Shown here: piece after piece, positions 1 through 5,349 of the stretch
Layout: the number at the start of each line of letters is the position of its first letter
Numbering within the stretch: the stretch's first letter is position 1
Assembly: GCA_020444005.1 (NCBI GenBank)
Contig: JAHLLU010000114.1
Coordinates: 1-6,862, forward strand
DNA from: an archaeon
GTDB lineage: Archaea > Thermoproteota > Bathyarchaeia > TCS64
Direction of reading: 5' to 3'
Length of the DNA stretch: 6,862 nt
Notes under the pieces: model-generated
The model's database searches: none
What the model saw: only the letters and a program-made list of their open reading frames with translations
What the model was told of the DNA's origin: nothing
Position numbers and translations under genes: made by a program

Positions 1-335
1 TCTTTGAAGCTGCCTGACGGGTTCTCGCCTTCATGCTTCAAGTAGAGCCTGTCTACTCCAGCATATTCGGCGACTTTTTGCCTTTTGTAGATGTTTGTGT
101 TACCCTCTGGTCTGCTAACAATGTATTTCTGTTCAATTTCTGGGTGAATGAGTTCCTTATACCTCCAAACACCACTATTCCAGCTAGACCCTATTTCACG
201 TAACTTACCATCAAAATAGTCGAGCGATATATCACCGAAGCTGTGCTGTACCTCAAATAAACCGCCGCACGGACAGACGTATTCGTCGTCTACTGGCTTC
301 TCCAGTCCACATCTGATACACTTGAATATCGACAT
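1..335 (-). CDS. thrC: Threonine synthase, N-terminal part (cut by window edge)
   Basis: PLP enzyme that converts O-phosphohomoserine to threonine and phosphate, the last step of threonine synthesis, in the cytoplasm. Only the first 111 codons are visible. The N terminus carries the small zinc-ribbon found in many archaeal threonine synthases, with C6-x2-C9 and C21-x-C23 followed by GG. Further on comes RPEGNT, then the PLP-site motif HEGENPSGSFK, ending in K111, the expected Schiff-base lysine, right at the window edge. The ATG lies in TAATG, sharing one base with the thrB stop, so the two are almost certainly translated from one mRNA. The catalytic domain proper lies outside the window. Identification is firm from the PLP motif and the thrB partner; completeness of the gene cannot be judged. 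Confidence 0.94.
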   Translation of the reverse strand, partial: MSIFKCIRCGLEKPVDDEYVCPCGGLFEVQHSFGDISLDYFDGKLREIGSSWNSGVWRYKELIHPEIEQKYIVSRPEGNTNIYKRQKVAEYAGVDRLYLKHEGENPSGSFK

Positions 336-1249
336 TAGATTACTCTCGCTCCACGGTTACTAGGCTGCGTGTAATACAGCTGCACGTCTATATCTTTGAA
401 TGCTTTCTTCATGGCGTCCCCAATCTCGTAGATGTTTTCACCTACTGCGAAGACGCTTGGACCACCACCGCTGATGCTGGAACCATATGCTCCTGCATCA
501 AGCGCTGCCTGTTTGACGTCCCAGAAACAGGGTATCATGGTAGCTCGATATGGCTCTATAACGCGATCATTAATGTTGCGTCCGAACATAACCGCATCTT
601 TTTGAGCTATGGCTACTGCCATCCTTGAAGCATGATTGATGTTTCTGATTGCGTCCTTCAAAGCCACCTTCTCGGGTAATAACTCACGCGCTACTCGGGT
701 CTTGTTCTCAATATAGATATCAGGCACAGCAACGACGATGCCAAACCGAGGAGCATCCATCTGGATAAAATCCCAGTTCTCACCAATCATCACAAAACCC
801 CCTAGAATACTAGCCCCAACGTTATCAGCATGAGGAGTACCAGCCACAGCGCCTTCACCTATTGCAGCAAGTTCAATTGTCTGCTCCTTAGTAAGGCCTA
901 GCCCCAGTAACTCATTAACCGCTATCGCGGTAGCGCTTGCTGTTGCCCCAGAGCTTCCCATACCCTTACCAGGTGGGACACCCTTACGTATCTCAACCTC
1001 GAAGCCATGTTTGAGTCCATGTTTTTCAATAATATGCTCAAGGATTGCCCCTGAGCTGTTTTTACTTGGTATTGTTGGAATATTTTCTGCCCCGACTCCC
1101 TGTACGCTGATCTTGACACCTGGCTCAGATTGCTCTCTGAGTAAAACTATATCGCCTACTCCTTCAATGGCGATGCCGAAAACGTCGAATCCAGGTCCAA
1201 GGTTAGCAATACTGCCGGGTGAGTAAACTCTAATTTGTTTTATAGTCAC
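335..1249 (-). CDS. thrB: Homoserine kinase (GHMP kinase family)
   Basis: ATP-dependent kinase that phosphorylates the hydroxyl of L-homoserine to give O-phosphohomoserine, the substrate of the adjacent thrC product; cytoplasmic. At 304 residues it has the normal length. Seen in the sequence: N-terminal PGSIANLGPGFDVFG (residues 11-25), the GHMP ATP-binding loop PPGKGMGSSGATASA (92-106), the conserved HADNVGASILGG (140-151), and the C-terminal glycine-rich GHMP motif SGGGPSVFAV (260-269). The start is GTG. It fits because the family motif begins about ten residues in, and a GTGA stretch complementary to the 16S tail sits just before it. The stop TAA overlaps the thrC ATG by one base, indicating coupled translation in a thrB-thrC operon. 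No attenuator or riboswitch is evident upstream. Confidence 0.96.
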   Translation of the reverse strand: MTIKQIRVYSPGSIANLGPGFDVFGIAIEGVGDIVLLREQSEPGVKISVQGVGAENIPTIPSKNSSGAILEHIIEKHGLKHGFEVEIRKGVPPGKGMGSSGATASATAIAVNELLGLGLTKEQTIELAAIGEGAVAGTPHADNVGASILGGFVMIGENWDFIQMDAPRFGIVVAVPDIYIENKTRVARELLPEKVALKDAIRNINHASRMAVAIAQKDAVMFGRNINDRVIEPYRATMIPCFWDVKQAALDAGAYGSSISGGGPSVFAVGENIYEIGDAMKKAFKDIDVQLYYTQPSNRGARVI

Positions 1250-1303
1250 CAGTCACAACTGACACCTTGACGCACCTTAAACACATGATCTGCTTATTAA
1301 CCG

Positions 1304-1316
1304 TTTCCAATGGAAA
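1304..1316. repeat. 13-bp palindrome upstream of thrB, possible operator
   Basis: TTTCCA-A-TGGAAA is a perfect odd palindrome with six-base arms. It lies 55 bases before the thrB start, within the divergent intergenic region and close to the start site expected from the 1348-1355 TATA element. Its position would suit a repressor site for the threonine genes, but no second copy was found in this window and short palindromes arise by chance, so this is a candidate only. Confidence 0.3.
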
Positions 1317-1396
1317 ATTGATACAGACACGCGACCTTGTGTTTATCTATAAAAAAGGTTTCCGTGAACCCTTAAATACCGCAGAAAACCCCAGTT

Positions 1397-1406
1397 AGGG
1401 AGTGAA
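1397..1406 (+). promoter_or_regulatory. Ribosome binding site supporting a TTG start
   Basis: AGGGAGTGAA matches the ideal anti-16S sequence AGGAGGTGAT at seven of ten places and ends five bases before the TTG at 1412. It is the reason for accepting TTG as the initiator of the Nfu gene. Confidence 0.65.
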
Positions 1407-1411
1407 TACTT

Positions 1412-1633
1412 TTGAAAGAAGAAGTAAGAGCGGCGCTTGAAGACGTCAGACCTCATCTGCAGGTTGATGGCGGCGACGTAGAGCTAGTAGACGTAACAGA
1501 TGACGGTGTCGTCAAGGTAAAACTTACAGGAGCCTGTGCAGGCTGCCCGATGAGCCAGATGACACTAAAATGGGGCGTCGAGAACTATCTTAAGAAAAAG
1601 ATCCCAGAAGTCAAGACAGTAGAATCAGTATAG
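1412..1633 (+). CDS. NifU C-terminal (Nfu) domain Fe-S carrier
   Basis: Stand-alone Nfu domain of 73 residues. In this family the paired CxxC cysteines of two subunits hold a labile [4Fe-4S] cluster that is passed to apo-proteins; cytoplasmic. The family signature is plain: LQVDGGDVELV (residues 17-27), then TGACAGCPMSQMTLK (39-53) with the cluster ligands C42 and C45. The scaffold and kinase-like domains of full NifU are absent, as is usual for archaeal and many bacterial short Nfu proteins. The start is TTG with a good upstream ribosome binding site, and the family's usual N terminus (a short lysine/glutamate-rich helix) begins right there. Only 11 bases separate its stop from the next gene, whose ribosome binding site overlaps this stop codon, so the two are co-transcribed. 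Confidence 0.93.
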   Translation: MKEEVRAALEDVRPHLQVDGGDVELVDVTDDGVVKVKLTGACAGCPMSQMTLKWGVENYLKKKIPEVKTVESV

Positions 1634-1639
1634 GAGGCG
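1631..1639 (+). promoter_or_regulatory. Strong ribosome binding site overlapping the Nfu stop
   Basis: TAGGAGGCG contains a complete AGGAGG core. It overlaps the TAG stop of the Nfu gene (1631-1633) and ends five bases before the CTG at 1645. No ATG, GTG or TTG in the downstream frame lies within normal reach; the nearest in-frame GTG (1702) is about 60 bases away. This site therefore decides the start of the next gene. Confidence 0.75.
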
Positions 1640-1644
1640 CCTGC

Positions 1645-2112
1645 CTGACTCTACCATCAGACCTAGAGAAAGCCAAAACATATGGCGACATATTCCAGTT
1701 AGTGAAACGGGCTGTTAATCGTTCTCTTGGACTCCACAGAGTAGGTTTGATGCTGTACTTGGGGAATCTGCCTATCAAGGTTGGAGCTTTTCACCCTATG
1801 GGCACAAATGACATTGTTATTAACCGTAGACTGCTGGGCTCTGTTGCGAGCTTGAAGCAGAAATCTAATGTCTTTGCTATACTTGTCCACGAGTATCTAC
1901 ATACTTTCGGGTATACAGATGAGCGACAAGTGCGGAGACTCACTTACAAGATTTGTCAAGAGAACTTCGGTAAGACACATCCTGTAGTTGAGGCTAGTTT
2001 AACTGGTCCATGGGCTCAGATGAGTCATGAGGATTTTGAAGAAATTGAGCCCGAGCTAAACCTTGAGATGGTAAAAGATTTCGAGCGTATTGAAGGCGGG
2101 TATATTATCTAG
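1645..2112 (+). CDS. Small HEYLH-motif putative metalloprotein, apparent CTG start
   Basis: A 155-residue soluble protein that I do not recognise by name. The central feature is HEYLHTFGYTDE (residues 82-93): HExxH with H82 and H86 as likely zinc ligands, E83 as possible catalytic base and E93 (or D92) as third ligand. This resembles a minimal metallopeptidase active site. No signal peptide or membrane segment is seen. I place the start at CTG 1645 because a full AGGAGG core lies seven bases upstream. The added 19 residues form a helix-like lead-in, ending DIFQLVKRAV, that continues smoothly into the rest. The fallback start is GTG 1702 (136 residues), which lacks a nearby ribosome binding site. 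Downstream of the Nfu gene in one transcript; it converges with the receiver gene, sharing stop bases. Peptidase activity is inferred from the motif alone. Confidence 0.82.
   Translation: MTLPSDLEKAKTYGDIFQLVKRAVNRSLGLHRVGLMLYLGNLPIKVGAFHPMGTNDIVINRRLLGSVASLKQKSNVFAILVHEYLHTFGYTDERQVRRLTYKICQENFGKTHPVVEASLTGPWAQMSHEDFEEIEPELNLEMVKDFERIEGGYII
2109..2112. other. Overlapping convergent stop codons (CTAG)
   Basis: The tetramer CTAG gives a TAG stop on both strands: 2110-2112 ends the HEYLH gene and 2111-2109 ends the receiver gene. The two convergent genes share two bases, so there is no room for a terminator between them and each message must end inside the other gene. Confidence 0.97.
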
Positions 2113-2663
2113 TTTTCCTTCTTCAGAGTCTTCTTGGTAATGTTAACCAAGTCCTCTGGTGGAATAGGCTTCATCAATACTTCTTTAATGTCTAAGCCGC
2201 CTTTTTCCAAGCCGTCTTTGAAGCTCTGATATCCTGTAATCATGATGATATTGGTCTCATCATTGCTTTGTTTGATCTTCTCAGCTACCTCATCTCCCAG
2301 CATGTCCGGTAGGTTCATGTCAAGGATTACCAAGTCAAAGTTGGTTCTGTTGATCTTGTAGAGTGCTTGCAGCCCTGTGGTTGCTGTGTCTACGTAGAAT
2401 CCGACGCTTTGGAGTATAAGTTTGAATGTGCTAACTAGGTTCTGGTCGTCATCAACGACAAGTATGTTCTGTACTCCAGGTTCCATGTCCTGTGGTTGGT
2501 CGCTAAGATCGTATTCTAGTAAGCTTCGTTTGAGTGTGGGGTCTTTCTGTATCGTTTGGCTTACTATTTCTAATCTTTCTACCAATGTGTCGAGTTTTTC
2601 CTCATGTTCTCTGAGTATGTTGATTAATAGGTCAAGTACATCTATTTTTTCTGTGAAAGACAT
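2109..2663 (-). CDS. Receiver-domain response regulator with helical N-terminal extension
   Basis: A 184-residue signalling protein. The CheY-like receiver fills residues 65-184: acidic cluster D71-D73 after ILVV, phospho-acceptor D115 in VILDMNLPD, T143 in MITG and K165 in MKPI, so all residues needed for phosphorylation are present. Ahead of it lies a charged, leucine-rich helix-forming stretch (about 1-52, e.g. LREHEEKLDTLVERLE) that could dimerise as a coiled coil or bind a partner. There is no DNA-binding or enzymatic output domain after the receiver. No histidine kinase is in the window, so its partner is unknown. The ATG start is preceded by GAGTGAT three bases away, a partial match to the 16S tail. 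It has its own TATA-like box at 2708-2715, but the zinc-ribbon gene 76 bases upstream may also read into it. Confidence 0.93.
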   Translation of the reverse strand: MSFTEKIDVLDLLINILREHEEKLDTLVERLEIVSQTIQKDPTLKRSLLEYDLSDQPQDMEPGVQNILVVDDDQNLVSTFKLILQSVGFYVDTATTGLQALYKINRTNFDLVILDMNLPDMLGDEVAEKIKQSNDETNIIMITGYQSFKDGLEKGGLDIKEVLMKPIPPEDLVNITKKTLKKEN

Positions 2664-2707
2664 CGTATCACTCGCTAGCCTTATTCTGGGAGGTTCAGAG
2701 TAAAGGG

Positions 2708-2715
2708 AGTATAAG
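2708..2715 (-). promoter_or_regulatory. TATA box for the receiver gene
   Basis: On the minus strand the sequence reads CTTATACT, the same core seen upstream of several other genes here. A start about 26 bases downstream would fall near 2685, giving a leader of about 22 bases that contains the GAGTGAT ribosome binding site. Confidence 0.55.
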
Positions 2716-2739
2716 ACTGTTTTTGCTCGTTGATATGGA

Positions 2740-2967
2740 TCAAAATTCTACATTCTGTTCATTTTGGCATTTTCGGCATCTGAGTACTTGTCTGTAGCCG
2801 TGTGGATAGTCTTCTACTATGCCGTGTATAGGGCATTTGAAGGCGTAGAACTGTAGTTCGCCTCTCCAGCCGGGGTGTCTGCGTTTCTCGGTGGGGGTTA
2901 TGCCTAGTATTTCTAGTCTTATGCGCTGTAGTGTGGTGAGTTTTACCTCTTCTTCTTGGCTTTGCAT
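2740..2967 (-). CDS. Small zinc-ribbon-like protein of unknown function
   Basis: A 75-residue protein I cannot assign to a named family. It has one likely zinc site, C45-x2-H48 (FKCPIHG) and C64-x2-C67 (LRCRKCQ), separated by 15 residues that include the aromatic and basic residues usual in a treble-clef or ribbon fold. The N terminus (1-30) is charged and probably helical. Such short ribbons often bind nucleic acid or protein, but nothing here fixes the role. The ATG start has no clear ribosome binding site; GGTTACAATA on the minus strand (complement of 3003-3012) could be a weak TATA box giving a leader of about 14 bases. It precedes the receiver gene on the same strand with 76 bases between them, and faces the flavin reductase gene divergently. 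Confidence 0.8.
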   Translation of the reverse strand: MQSQEEEVKLTTLQRIRLEILGITPTEKRRHPGWRGELQFYAFKCPIHGIVEDYPHGYRQVLRCRKCQNEQNVEF

Positions 2968-3085
2968 CGGGTTTATCAGTGAAAAATAACAGAAATGATA
3001 ATATTGTAACCCAAGTTGTCTATATTTTCTGACACTTCTACTGGAAGCTTTATACTAGTTGGTTTCCGTTTCCTATTGATACTCG
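2968..3085. promoter_or_regulatory. Divergent intergenic region, zinc-ribbon gene / flavin reductase
   Basis: An AT-rich 118-base gap with outward promoters. On the plus strand CTTTATAC (3048-3055) is a good TATA box whose start would fall near 3078, eight bases before the flavin reductase TTG. The minus-strand promoter is less clear (see the zinc-ribbon gene). An imperfect inverted pair, TCAGTGAAAAATA at 2976-2988 and TATTTTCTGA at 3023-3032, flanks the middle but differs by internal insertions, so I give it little weight. Confidence 0.5.
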
Positions 3086-3619
3086 TTGAGAAAACAAGTT
3101 GAAAACTTCAAGTACGTTGTAGAAACAAACAAGCTCATGCGAAAAGATGGATTATTCCTCGTAGCAGAAGGCAAAGAAGGAAAACCCAACACAATGACCA
3201 TTGGATGGGGCTTCCTAGGCACCATGTGGAGTAAACCCGTCTTCGTTGTGGCTGTACGACACAGCAGGTACACCTACAAGCTGATGGAAGAGTCCGACAG
3301 CTTTACAGTATGCCTCCCAGCAAAAGGAATGGAGGAGGCTTTGAGTGTCTGTGGAACCAAGTCTGGACGTGACATGGACAAGTTCAAAAAGTTCAAGTTC
3401 ACCGCTGTGAAGAGCGAGACTGTTGATGCTCCATACATCAAGGAGTGCCCAGTACATTTCGAGTGCAAGGTGCTCTACAAGGATGACTTGGCATATGATG
3501 CACTACCTGAAAGTGTAACATCTAATGTCTATGGTTCCAAGGACATGCATAAGCTATACTATGCTGAGGTAACCGGGGCTTATGCTGTTGAGGACGCAGA
3601 TAATAAGCTGATGAAGTGA
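3086..3619 (+). CDS. Flavin reductase-like FMN-binding split-barrel protein
   Basis: A 177-residue member of the flavin reductase (FMN-binding split-barrel) family, which binds FMN and either reduces it with NAD(P)H or passes electrons to a partner; cytoplasmic. Diagnostic segments: NTMTIGWGFLGTMWSKP (residues 35-51) and VAVRHSRYTYKLME (55-68), which form the FMN phosphate and ring site, and CGTKSGRDMDKF (89-100). Length is normal for this subgroup. The start is TTG. A stop codon in frame lies only nine bases upstream, so no longer version is possible, and the first family block starts at the expected distance. No strong ribosome binding site is seen; with a predicted transcription start near 3078 the leader is very short. 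The stop overlaps the flavodoxin region, so the two genes likely work as a redox pair. Physiological substrate unknown. Confidence 0.9.
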   Translation: MRKQVENFKYVVETNKLMRKDGLFLVAEGKEGKPNTMTIGWGFLGTMWSKPVFVVAVRHSRYTYKLMEESDSFTVCLPAKGMEEALSVCGTKSGRDMDKFKKFKFTAVKSETVDAPYIKECPVHFECKVLYKDDLAYDALPESVTSNVYGSKDMHKLYYAEVTGAYAVEDADNKLMK

Positions 3620-3620
3620 T
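3611..3620 (+). promoter_or_regulatory. Ribosome binding site for flavodoxin inside the upstream gene
   Basis: ATGAAGTGAT matches AGGAGGTGAT at eight of ten positions and ends four bases before the GTG at 3625. It favours that GTG over the in-frame GTG at 3616, which lies within the site itself. Confidence 0.6.
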
Positions 3621-3624
3621 TAGT

Positions 3625-4098
3625 GTGAAGGTATTAATCGTCTATGATAGCAGAACCGGTAACACCGAGATGATGGCAAACCGTGTAGCCAAGGCTGTTA
3701 AGGAGAATGGCTTGGAGGCGGTTCTCAAGAAGGTTGATGAAGCATCAGTAGATGAGCTACCCAACGTCGAGGCACTCATACTTGGATCACCAGTCTACTA
3801 TGGATTGCCTACTGGCAAGATCAAGACATTCATAGATGAGTCAGTCAAATATCATGGAAAATTGACGAATCTGGTGGGTGGGGCCTTCTGTAGCGCAGGA
3901 GGAACTCATACTGGTTCAGAGACCACAATTCTTGCGTTGACTGAGGCTATGCTTGTTCATGGCATGATTGTGCAGGGTAATCCTCATGGGAACCATTATG
4001 GTCCTGCGGCGGTTGGTGCACCAGATGATAAGGCGCTTGAGCACTGTGATAAGCTGGCTGAGCGTGTCTGTAATCTGGTGAAGAAGCTCAACTCCTAA
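3625..4098 (+). CDS. Flavodoxin / WrbA-like FMN protein
   Basis: A 157-residue flavodoxin-fold protein carrying FMN and shuttling electrons; the closest general resemblance is to short WrbA-like NAD(P)H:quinone oxidoreductases and archaeal flavodoxins. Seen: the FMN phosphate loop SRTGNTEMMA right after the first strand (VLIVYD), the second FMN loop GSPVYYGLPTGKIKTFID, and a third near GGAFCSAGGTHTGSE, followed by the HGMIVQGNP and YGPAAVGAPDD blocks. I chose GTG 3625 because MKVLIVYD is the usual flavodoxin N terminus and a good ribosome binding site precedes it. The alternative GTG 3616 would add three residues and overlap the flavin reductase stop by four bases. Directly behind the flavin reductase in one operon, so electron transfer between the two products is a plausible inference. 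A T-run follows the stop. Confidence 0.92.
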   Translation: MKVLIVYDSRTGNTEMMANRVAKAVKENGLEAVLKKVDEASVDELPNVEALILGSPVYYGLPTGKIKTFIDESVKYHGKLTNLVGGAFCSAGGTHTGSETTILALTEAMLVHGMIVQGNPHGNHYGPAAVGAPDDKALEHCDKLAERVCNLVKKLNS

Positions 4099-4107
4099 CT
4101 TTTTTTA
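4099..4107 (+). terminator. Poly-T terminator after flavodoxin
   Basis: A run of seven T (4100-4106) begins one base after the flavodoxin stop. Archaeal RNA polymerase terminates on such T-tracts without needing a hairpin, and the next gene has its own promoter just downstream, which supports a transcript end here. Confidence 0.6.
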
Positions 4108-4115
4108 CGAACATC

Positions 4116-4123
4116 CTATATAC
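4116..4123 (+). promoter_or_regulatory. TATA box for ywbE
   Basis: CTATATAC is centred about 28 bases before the ATG at 4148, which predicts a transcription start within about three bases of the start codon, that is, a leaderless message. Confidence 0.6.
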
Positions 4124-4147
4124 TGGGGCTTGTTTCAGTGGTTTATC

Positions 4148-4345
4148 ATGAGCCAGTCTGGTAAGCAGCGTAGCAATATCAAGCCCGGTATCAAAGTAAG
4201 CATTGTACTGAAGAAGCATCAACGCACAGGACAGCTCACAGATGGCGTAGTAAAGGATATACTCACCAACAGTAAATCTCATCCTCACGGCATCAAGGTA
4301 AGACTCACTGATGGTAAGGTTGGTAGAGTACAGAAGATACTCTAG
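4148..4345 (+). CDS. ywbE: YwbE family protein (DUF2196)
   Basis: A 65-residue basic protein of the YwbE/DUF2196 family, found in bacteria and some archaea and without an established function. Recognisable features: GKQRSNIKPGIKVSIVLKKH near the N terminus, then TGQLTDGVVKDILTNS, SHPHGIKVRL and the closing DGKVGRVQKIL. The short strands and many lysines suggest a small beta-barrel that might bind nucleic acid, but that is only an inference. I start at ATG 4148 rather than the in-frame TTG at 4130: the family begins near this Met and the TATA box position predicts a leaderless transcript from here. It forms its own unit after the flavodoxin terminator and ends directly against the stop codon of the opposite-strand gene. 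Confidence 0.92.
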   Translation: MSQSGKQRSNIKPGIKVSIVLKKHQRTGQLTDGVVKDILTNSKSHPHGIKVRLTDGKVGRVQKIL

Positions 4346-4348
4346 CTA
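4343..4348. other. Abutting convergent stop codons (TAGCTA)
   Basis: The palindrome TAGCTA holds the ywbE stop (TAG, 4343-4345) and the opposite gene's stop (TAG on the minus strand, 4348-4346) with no base between. As at 2109-2112, neither gene has its own downstream space for a terminator. Confidence 0.97.
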
Positions 4349-5344
4349 TTTTCCCCGCCAGTTTTCAGGCAGCTTTACAGCGAACCTGCACTCCATGTCA
4401 CCAGCCATAGCTGATTGAAGAACCTCTACTTCAAGCTCCTCACCGAAAATATAGTCATAAGGCTGTTTTAGGTATCCTCCGCTGCAGTGACAGAACTCAC
4501 TTGGCACAGGGTCGCCTTCTAGTATACTTCGTCGTGCTAGGTGGCAGTGACAAAAATGATAACGCTTCTTCTCTGGGTCTGTTTCGGATTGGTATTCTTC
4601 GAACTCGTAGGGTATTTGTTTGATGTATAGTTTGTTGCCTATTCTGCGTGCTGAGAGGCGTTCTTGGTCTGATTTGATGTAATCTAGAAACTCTTGGGTC
4701 ACCATTTTCCTGTACCAGAGGCGTCCTTCCTTCATGTGTTGCTCAAGTAGCTCTACGACTCTTTCATGGTCTCGTTTGAGGAACTCATCTAGGGTCTTGG
4801 ATTCCTCGTAGAGTCTGCGTTTTTCTTCGAATGACTGGGGTGATCTGTTATGGTGGTTGCCTGCTAGTATCTTGACGCGGTCCTCTTTGCATAGCTCAGT
4901 GGTCATTCGATTCATCATCTCACGTGTGTATTCGGGGAACTCTCCAGCAGTGCTACCTACTGGGGGCAGAGTCATTGAACCGAATACTTTGTCAGTTGCT
5001 TCCTTTCCTGCGATTTCTCTGGTTCTCTCTAAATATGATTGGTATAGAGGAGAGCCTCCTACCATCTGGGCAAGGTATAGATACTGGTCTAGGTAGCCTA
5101 GCGTGTTGGTGTACATGCAGACTGCGTCGATCCTGTCGAGGGTGTTTTGACCCGAATCCATCAGGTTCTTGACAAATTTTTTCACATCCTCAACGCTGGA
5201 CTCCTCAAGTGAGACGTTGTTGGATTCAAGAAACTTAATGTACTCAACACAGCGGATTACTGCTTTCTCAATAGCTTCGGTTGATAATCCTCTGCTCTTT
5301 AATAGTTCCCTGTATTGTGTCTCGTGGGAGATGCTGGGTCTCAT
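4346..5344 (-). CDS. Cys/His-rich protein of unknown function (two-part, about 332 aa)
   Basis: Not recognised with certainty. Residues 1-100 are helical and recall the SAM-like N-terminal fold of tyrosine recombinases (YRELLKSRGLSTEAIEKAV), but no recombinase catalytic residues follow. From about 150 the protein changes: ELCKEDRVKILAGNHHN (C152, H164, H165), EQHMKEGRLWYRKMVTQE, then FCHCH (C265, H266, C267, H268), FCHCSGG (C285, H286, C287) and GDMECRFAVKLP (C319). The clustered Cys/His suggests a metal or Fe-S site. The last block recalls small DUF6144/V4R-like domains ending in a Cys-Arg-Phe strand; that comparison is from memory. I start at ATG 5344, which a TATA box 26 bases upstream makes leaderless; TTG 5356 would add four residues. 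Soluble, single-gene unit. Confidence 0.85.
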   Translation of the reverse strand: MRPSISHETQYRELLKSRGLSTEAIEKAVIRCVEYIKFLESNNVSLEESSVEDVKKFVKNLMDSGQNTLDRIDAVCMYTNTLGYLDQYLYLAQMVGGSPLYQSYLERTREIAGKEATDKVFGSMTLPPVGSTAGEFPEYTREMMNRMTTELCKEDRVKILAGNHHNRSPQSFEEKRRLYEESKTLDEFLKRDHERVVELLEQHMKEGRLWYRKMVTQEFLDYIKSDQERLSARRIGNKLYIKQIPYEFEEYQSETDPEKKRYHFCHCHLARRSILEGDPVPSEFCHCSGGYLKQPYDYIFGEELEVEVLQSAMAGDMECRFAVKLPENWRGK

Positions 5345-5349
5345 AATAT

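Larger units (their letters stand above)
1250..1411. promoter_or_regulatory. Divergent control region between thrB and the Nfu gene
   Basis: This 162-base intergenic stretch must hold promoters for both directions. On the plus strand, CTTAAATA (1371-1378) is the best TATA box for the Nfu gene, with an expected start near 1400. CTATAAAA (1348-1355) is a second candidate and would leave room for the whole ribosome binding site in the leader. On the minus strand the same 1348-1355 element reads TTTTATAG and could serve thrB with a leader of about 75 bases. GTTTAAGG (complement of 1275-1282) would instead give a nearly leaderless thrB message. A perfect 13-bp palindrome lies at 1304-1316. Box assignments are inferred from spacing only. 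Confidence 0.5.

Noticed and set aside
922..1226. Open frames overlapping thrB in other frames on both strands
   Set aside because: They lie wholly inside a strongly supported GHMP kinase gene and show no domain or promoter of their own.
2242..2248. ATGATGA resembling the C box of an archaeal C/D guide RNA
   Set aside because: It is the antisense of an Ile-Ile-Met stretch of the receiver domain, and I see no properly spaced D box or guide stem.
2976..3032. Inverted pair TCAGTGAAAAATA / TATTTTCTGA in the divergent gap
   Set aside because: The arms differ by internal insertions and the region is AT-rich, so chance is likely.
3215..3468. Minus-strand open frames opposite the flavin reductase gene
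   Set aside because: Their translations are compositional shadows of the reductase frame and lack start signals.
4346..5344. Tyrosine recombinase or integrase
   Set aside because: Only the N-terminal helical part is reminiscent; no catalytic Arg-His-Arg-Tyr set follows, and there are no att-like repeats or tRNA nearby.
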